Assembly: GCA_039881145.1 (NCBI GenBank)
Contig: JAYKKI010000060.1
Coordinates: 7,147,001 to 7,211,000 of the forward strand
Direction of reading: 5' to 3'
Length of the DNA: 64,000 nucleotides
DNA from: Druceiella hillmani
Lineage: Eukaryota; Arthropoda; Insecta; Lepidoptera; Hepialidae
The position numbers and the translations under genes were made by a program. Positions 59,076 through 64,000 of the stretch are shown piece after piece; the first letter of the stretch is position 1; the number at the start of each line of letters is the position of its first letter. The notes beneath the pieces were generated by a model, which did no database searches, had not been told where the DNA came from, and saw nothing but the letters and a program-made list of their open reading frames with translations.

Positions 59076-60529
59076 AATTATTTATTGCTCTACACACACA
59101 TACAAGTTTATCGATACATTAGAGATAACCTGTCCGTAACTATAAAAAATTAATGCTTTAACGAAGTTTAACCTTTCAGATTTAACGTGAATACAAAAGT
59201 ACATAAGAAGCACAAAAGAGAATGACGACACATTTTGACAAATTTTTCGGTGGTTAAGCAGTTGGATACCGCGGCAAACTGAAGAGTTACGTTATAATTC
59301 GGTTCTAGGGAGCTTTTTAGCAAAAAAGTGGTGATTGATTGGGAGCAGGAAAAGTATGATGAATAAAAATTTACTCAGTAATACAGGGTATAAAAAGTTT
59401 CCTTTTAATAACCAGAAGATAAATTTTATAAGGGCAAAATCCCTTCTGAGTGACGACGAACGTAAGGCTAGGAAGTTTATTTGAATTTCGGAAGTTTACT
59501 TAATTTTTTTCAAAATTTTCCATTTTTTAGTTGCTTTTGTAAATTTTCCCCTTTTTTAAGATAGGGAAGGCGTGCATACTTTTTTAGATTTTAGAAGCGC
59601 ATATCTCTCCAACTATTAGCTTAAATAAAAAAGTTATTTTGGGATCTCTATATCATTTTTAAAAACATTTCTAACGATACTCTACACGCTCATATGTATT
59701 GGATTTATCCCTCAGTTACATGTATAGTGTGCTACCCCTAATTTTGTTATTTTTCATAATTCCACTATTTCATTTTATAGCAGTTCATAAAAGAGATCTA
59801 TCATCAAAGATTCGTCTATATAGTGCCAATAGTCTCCGAGTTTAATGGCTATAATATATGAACAGAAGGGCAGGACAAAATTTTAAAGGTTTCATTTTTA
59901 CCACATGGCTACAAAACATAAAAAAACGAATATTTTATTTGCCCCCTCTGAAATTTCCACAGAAAGGTTTTGGAATGTTGACTATCGAGACTTGTACGAA
60001 TAATTTGCTTTATTATTAAACTAAATTTCAGGTTTGTGCGTCGGACAGTTTCTACGAAATTGTCTATAACAGATTTCTAAAATTTAAACTGTTTAACATA
60101 AAAAGTACTTAATTACTTAATTGAATGTACAAAATTTATTTCGAGGATAGAAGAAATTCTATTTTAATTTTAAATGTGTTTAAAAGGAGTTGTAACATGT
60201 CAAACTGTGACATGTCAAACCCAACGGTGGTATTAGAGCGGACTCAGCTATACAAAAACTATTAAAAAAATCATTGTTGTTACAAGAACTAAAAAGTACA
60301 AAAAATTACTTGTCTCACCTCCCTGTCTCCGAAAATACTCGTTACAAAAATCTTCATAAACTTTGGCAAGTATATGTACCATGATATCAATATTGAAAGG
60401 TGTCGGCAACCTTTTGAAATTCACCCTAAAATTGTTATAAAAAATTTGATTATGTAAATTAAAATTACAATTATGGTATTGACGACAATGAACCTGATAC
60501 ATGTTTTCTTTTCCATATTTTAATTATTC
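59076..60529. other. No gene seen
   Basis: A faintly tRNA-like stretch at about 59249-59312 ('ggtggttaagcagttggata') is too degenerate to call. The minus-strand frame at 60248-60502 is not recognised. Confidence 0.35.
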
Positions 60530-60590
60530 ACTAGCGACCCAGCTTCGAGCTAGCGAAAGGACTTCGGCTTGGTTCGGGTACCTACGCGTC
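60530..60590 (-). mobile_element. Helitron-like 3' terminus, minus orientation
   Basis: 'actagcgacccagcttcgag' and 'cttcggcttggttcgggtac' resemble the inverse of arthropod Helitron ends ('..cccgtgcgaagccggggcgggtcgctagt', written from memory in two parts). A related lepidopteran fragment lies at 62268-62345 and could belong to the same element. Confidence 0.4.
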
Positions 60591-61035
60591 ATTGACATGG
60601 TACGAGTCCACGCATATAATTTTGCTTGGATACTTGAAAACACCTTCATGACTTTTAACCTATTCATTAAAAAGCCAAGGTATATAAAGAAAATTTTATC
60701 TATATAAATTTATAAAGATCACTATAAAACATAATTTCATAGGGAAGTATAACATAATGAACTCTAGAAAATTAAGTTAAAAGTTATAGTTTTTTTGACA
60801 TAAAATATTTATTATTGATTTAAGTTAGATATACACACATGTTTTCGCAAACTTTATTATAGAACTTCTCGAGAAATATAATGCTACAGCACACTCCAAA
60901 TACTCCCCCGACGAATGTTTTTTTACGTGAAAACGTCTGTAAATTCAGATTGTAATAGTCAACATTTCAAAGCAAGAAAATTATGCTAAATTTCATGACG
61001 TGATAATTCTATGAATAACGGACCGATAGGAAATT
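60591..61035. other. No gene seen
   Basis: AT-rich, no repeat structure. Confidence 0.35.
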
Positions 61036-61910
61036 ACTTCTGGAGATTCTAGCTAGTTAAATTACTTCAATAATTTAAGTAATCTAAGAGCATAGCAGTC
61101 GTATGCAAAAAAAGAAGAAATATAGAAGTATTCATACATTACAGGCAGTCTACCTCGTGAACTCTTGAAGCTAGAACGTCGATCAAAATATACATGGATG
61201 GCCCTTATGCAGTTCTAATAAGAATTGAAGTAATCTAAGAGCATAGCAGAATTGAAGTAATCTGAGAGCATAGCAGAATTGAAGAAATTAAATTGAAGTA
61301 ATCTAAGAGCACAGCAGAATTGAAGTAATTGAATTGAAGTAATCTAAAAGCATAGCAGAATTGAAGTAATCTAAGAGCATATAGCAGAATTGAAGTAATC
61401 TAAGGACATAGCAGTCATGTGCGAAAAAGGGAGAAATATAGAAGTATGCATACATTACAGGCAGTCTACCTCGAGAATTCATGATGCTAGTACGTCGATC
61501 AAAGTGTCCATGAATAGCTCTTATGTATTGGATATATTTGGTGTTAATTTTGTAAAAATTCATTATTAACAATTAAATGGAACTACGTGATTTAGTATTA
61601 TTTCTACTTTCTTTAAGTTCTTTACCTCGACCTAGGTTTCATCGTATTACAACATTTTCAGGTAGGCTATTAACAAAGATTCTCTTATGTTTATATGTAT
61701 ATAGATAGCTCTTATGTAGCTCTAGTAAGAATTGAAGTAATCTAAGAGGATAGCAGAATTGAAGTAATCTATGAGCAAAGCAGTAGTGTGCAAAAAAATG
61801 AGAAATATAGAAGTATGCATACATTACAGGCAGTCTACCTCGTGAACTCATGAAGCTAGGACGTCGATCAAAGTGTCGATGGATAGCCCTTATGTAGTTC
61901 TAATAAGACC
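61036..61910. repeat. Compound repeat: about 330-bp unit with inner 29-bp minisatellite
   Basis: 'gcatagcagaattgaagtaa' 'tctaagag' is repeated about nine times in all. Around it a larger unit with 'attacaggcagtctacctcg' and 'gtcgatcaaagtgtccatg' occurs near 61141, 61456 and 61822. Hammerhead-type copy H interrupts the second unit. The minus-strand frames at 61303-61572 and 61639-61851 are artefacts of it. Confidence 0.9.
61528..61704 (-). mobile_element. Palindromic hammerhead-type element, truncated copy H
   Basis: The family tail comes first in inverse form ('ttggatatatttggtgttaa'), followed by one arm to about 61680; the other arm is missing. A 14-bp direct repeat, 'atagctcttatgta', flanks it (61514-61527 and 61705-61718). 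The tail end is intact while the opposite end is cut off, as in target-primed insertion. The hammerhead core has a G to A change (CTGAAAA), so it should be inactive. Confidence 0.85.
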
Positions 61911-62660
61911 TCAATATATGGACTAAAATAACAATATTTGAAATTTATGACTGAGCAAATTTGAAGAATTATATATACTTCAGAAATATCGTCCTATATA
62001 AGACTAAAATATGTTAGAAGCGAAGGGTACTGCAATCAGAGGAAAGGGCCAGACAAAGAGAACAGTAATAACAAACATTAATAAATATTTTAACGAAATA
62101 AAATACTTACATTTCTTTAATTAAATTTGTGCAGAGACCCAAATAAATCGAAGAACACGACGTTTACACGTAAAATCCTACGACTCGGACACGACTAAAC
62201 CCATCTCGTTTTGTCCGACCTCACCCACATCCATCGTCATATGACGGATAATTTCCAGAAATATTCATAAGGCTTTAACCCTTAAACCTTCCTTGTGAAT
62301 CAATCTACGTATTAATGGAGACCATAAAAAATCCGTCTAGTTATTCAGAAAATAGCGCACATATAGATAGAATTTTCCTTTTAAATTGTTATCTCTGCAA
62401 GCGGCTTTTAAACATACAAACGTATTTCTCTTGTATTTTTTTTAAACTTCGCAACTCTACCGCTTTTAAATTTTACTGTTAAATAAATATTCATTTTTAC
62501 ACGATTATAAAACTTACAAGTTTTCTAGCTTCCGTATCACAAATGGAAAAAATATTACTAACGTGTCCACACTTCCGTCACAGCTGTTTTCTCCAGAAAC
62601 CGTTGCAGTCAAACTTGACGGTGATAAAGCATGTTACCGGCAGATATTCCAATCTTTCTT
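61911..62660. other. No gene; dispersed fragment at 62268-62345
   Basis: 'ggctttaacccttaaacctt' 'ccttgtgaatcaatctacgta' resembles the widespread lepidopteran 'accttcctcttgaatcactc' repeat. Frame 62543-62725 is not recognised. Confidence 0.45.
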
Positions 62661-63100
62661 CAAATTCTATATCCCTTTGGTGGAACAAAGGACATCGGCG
62701 TTGCTTCGCCACGCGCGCTGATTAGCCCTGTGCATCACAAAATTCCTCCCCTTTAAGTCAAATGGATATTCTCAAGTTCCGTCAGTGCAGTCCCCCACCA
62801 GGTCTGCTTCGGACTGCTACGTTTCTTCTTCCCTTGAGCGTTCCATTCCAAAATCTGTCTGGGGATATGGACTTGTTCCCTTTTGAGCGTATGGCCAGTC
62901 CAGTTCCATTTGCGGCCCTTTATTTGGTGCTCAATGGAATCTTCCTTATATCATTCTTTCAAGTCCCCGTTAATATTTTCTCTGACCAAGATATTCGGAA
63001 AATATATTTAAGGCAGCGCTTGACGAAGACTTGGATTCACCTTGTGGGGTCTTTTGTTGCTTTTTATATCTCGCACCCATATAGCAGTACGATTCAAACG
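62661..63100 (-). pseudogene. RTE-like LINE reverse transcriptase, C-terminal remnant
   Basis: On the minus strand shifting frames give IVLLYGCE, FVKRCLKYIFRISWSEKI, then IEHQIKGRKWNWTGHTLKRE, QVHIPRQILEWNAQGKKKRS, SPKQTWWGTALTELENI and WRSNADVLCSTKGI. These are the diagnostic blocks LLYG(C/S)ETW, F.NRCLR.I..I.WP, IRRRKWRWIGHTLRK, WNPQGKR.RGRP..TWRR and WR..V.GLCS.... of an RTE-like endonuclease-reverse transcriptase family found in many invertebrates. Several shifts and stops make it inactive. The 116-codon plus-strand frame at 62762-63112 is its antisense shadow. Confidence 0.9.
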
Positions 63101-64000
63101 TATAAATTCTAATATGAATTGGGAAATGATCTGAGAATAATCGAAAACCCTTGCTGTATTCTCTACATTCCTACGCTTACGGTGTCTGTAGCCACATATG
63201 CTATTCGGTATACATAATTTACGTTATAAAGTGTTGGAATGAAATATCTGTATAAATAATTTTTTTTTAACATTTATAAATAAACTACATGTTAATGATT
63301 TATTAGACCTCGTAATAAAAAAATTAAACTCCCAATACGAGTACAAAAAATATATTTTTTAATTACCTATAACTAACAAATAAATCCAATTTATATTATT
63401 AACTAGAATACGAGAAAAAAAAGGTTCATAACACCTGTACTGCCATTTTGCATTGTTTACAAACATTTGTTTTGGAATGGAATGAAGTACAAGCGTATAC
63501 GGAAAAGATCATACAGAAACATAGTGGTGCGTATTGTACTCATTTACTCATAACAACCTAAAAATCACCATCTTATCTCAACGCATTAACATTTTGCTAA
63601 GTTTCACTTGTTTGCCAAAAATAAATAAATATATATATTCCTAAATATAGTACTTCCTTTTGCGAATACTCGTTTATTGGCTGCGCCGCCAAATTAGGGA
63701 ACAAACCGGATTTCTAATCAATTCTACTGTCGTACTATGTTCCGAAAATTTTTTCAATTTCCAATCTCAGTTATGCTTTTCCCTTTTATTGTCCTAGTCT
63801 CCTTATCTCTAATCCTTTTACAACAAATATTTTTTTATTGTTATTTTTATTAAGTTTTTAGAGTTTCGTAGACAATTGGCAAAAAGGGAATCTTTATTTC
63901 TTTGTCATACCTGTCCTTCTGCCCATGTCACGTTCTTCTAGTTTTTACTATTTTAAACCTATATACAAGATATCTTACACGTAGATGATTCATATGGAGA
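63101..64000. other. No gene; dispersed fragment at 63846-63940
   Basis: 'gtttttagagtttcgtagac' 'aattggcaaaaaggg' and 'gtcatacctgtccttctgcc' match the head of the 7689 repeat family. The remainder is AT-rich. Confidence 0.45.

Noticed and set aside
59249..59312. Possible tRNA-like sequence
   Set aside because: Only a vague A-box and B-box resemblance; no cloverleaf could be drawn.
62762..63112. 116-codon plus-strand frame
   Set aside because: The minus strand carries a clear reverse transcriptase remnant over the same bases; the plus frame is its antisense shadow.

Overview
The window looks like eukaryotic, AT-rich (by eye roughly 70% A+T) intergenic or intronic DNA from an insect, most likely a moth or butterfly (Lepidoptera). 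The assignment rests on sequence style. There are several decayed non-LTR retrotransposon C-termini of the kinds common in lepidopteran genomes. A dispersed repeat contains a 'gtccgtctgt..cacagc' segment and ends in a 'gcgcgagacagactcgcac' tail. Helitron-like ends of the '..CTAGT' type are also present. No complete protein-coding gene was found. Nearly all open frames of 60-120 codons are chance frames or frames kept open by repeats; the longest, 215 codons at 35140-35787 (-), is a 21-bp minisatellite.

Layout. 0-7.1 kb: a 182-bp satellite, a LINE remnant and three short-period repeat arrays. 7.7-12.4 kb: a dispersed repeat, the first hammerhead-type element, degenerate arrays and a tRNA-Pro-like pseudogene. 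13.8-17.0 kb: a 133-bp satellite of about 23 monomers with internal TA expansions. 17.5-31.6 kb: nested dispersed repeats, a MITE-like element, three LINE fragments and two hammerhead-type elements. 33-38 kb: an unexplained GC-richer open region, a 248-bp duplication, the 21-bp minisatellite, a possible minus-strand promoter with first exon, and a 119-bp satellite. 39-46.9 kb: hairpins, a 220-bp satellite whose monomer shares a module with the 119-bp one, a 160-bp satellite and a Jockey remnant. 47-51 kb: T-rich and 170-bp arrays, the latter split by the best hammerhead-type element. 51-59 kb: dispersed repeats, a broken THAP-like exon with kept splice signals, several near-perfect hairpins and another hammerhead-type element. 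60-64 kb: a Helitron-like end, a compound repeat with a truncated hammerhead-type element, and an RTE-like LINE remnant.

The most interesting object is a palindromic mobile-element family of about 260-285 bp with at least eight full or partial copies. Each arm of an intact copy carries a sequence that reads as a type I hammerhead ribozyme, so a full copy has two ribozymes facing opposite ways. Four copies sit between 12-bp direct repeats and one between 14-bp direct repeats. Penelope-like elements carry hammerhead motifs, which is the closest known parallel, but no reverse transcriptase or GIY-YIG frame is present here, so that link is inference.

The only plausible host-gene signal is on the minus strand at about 36.4-36.56 kb: TATA-like box, initiator, ATG exon and splice donor.
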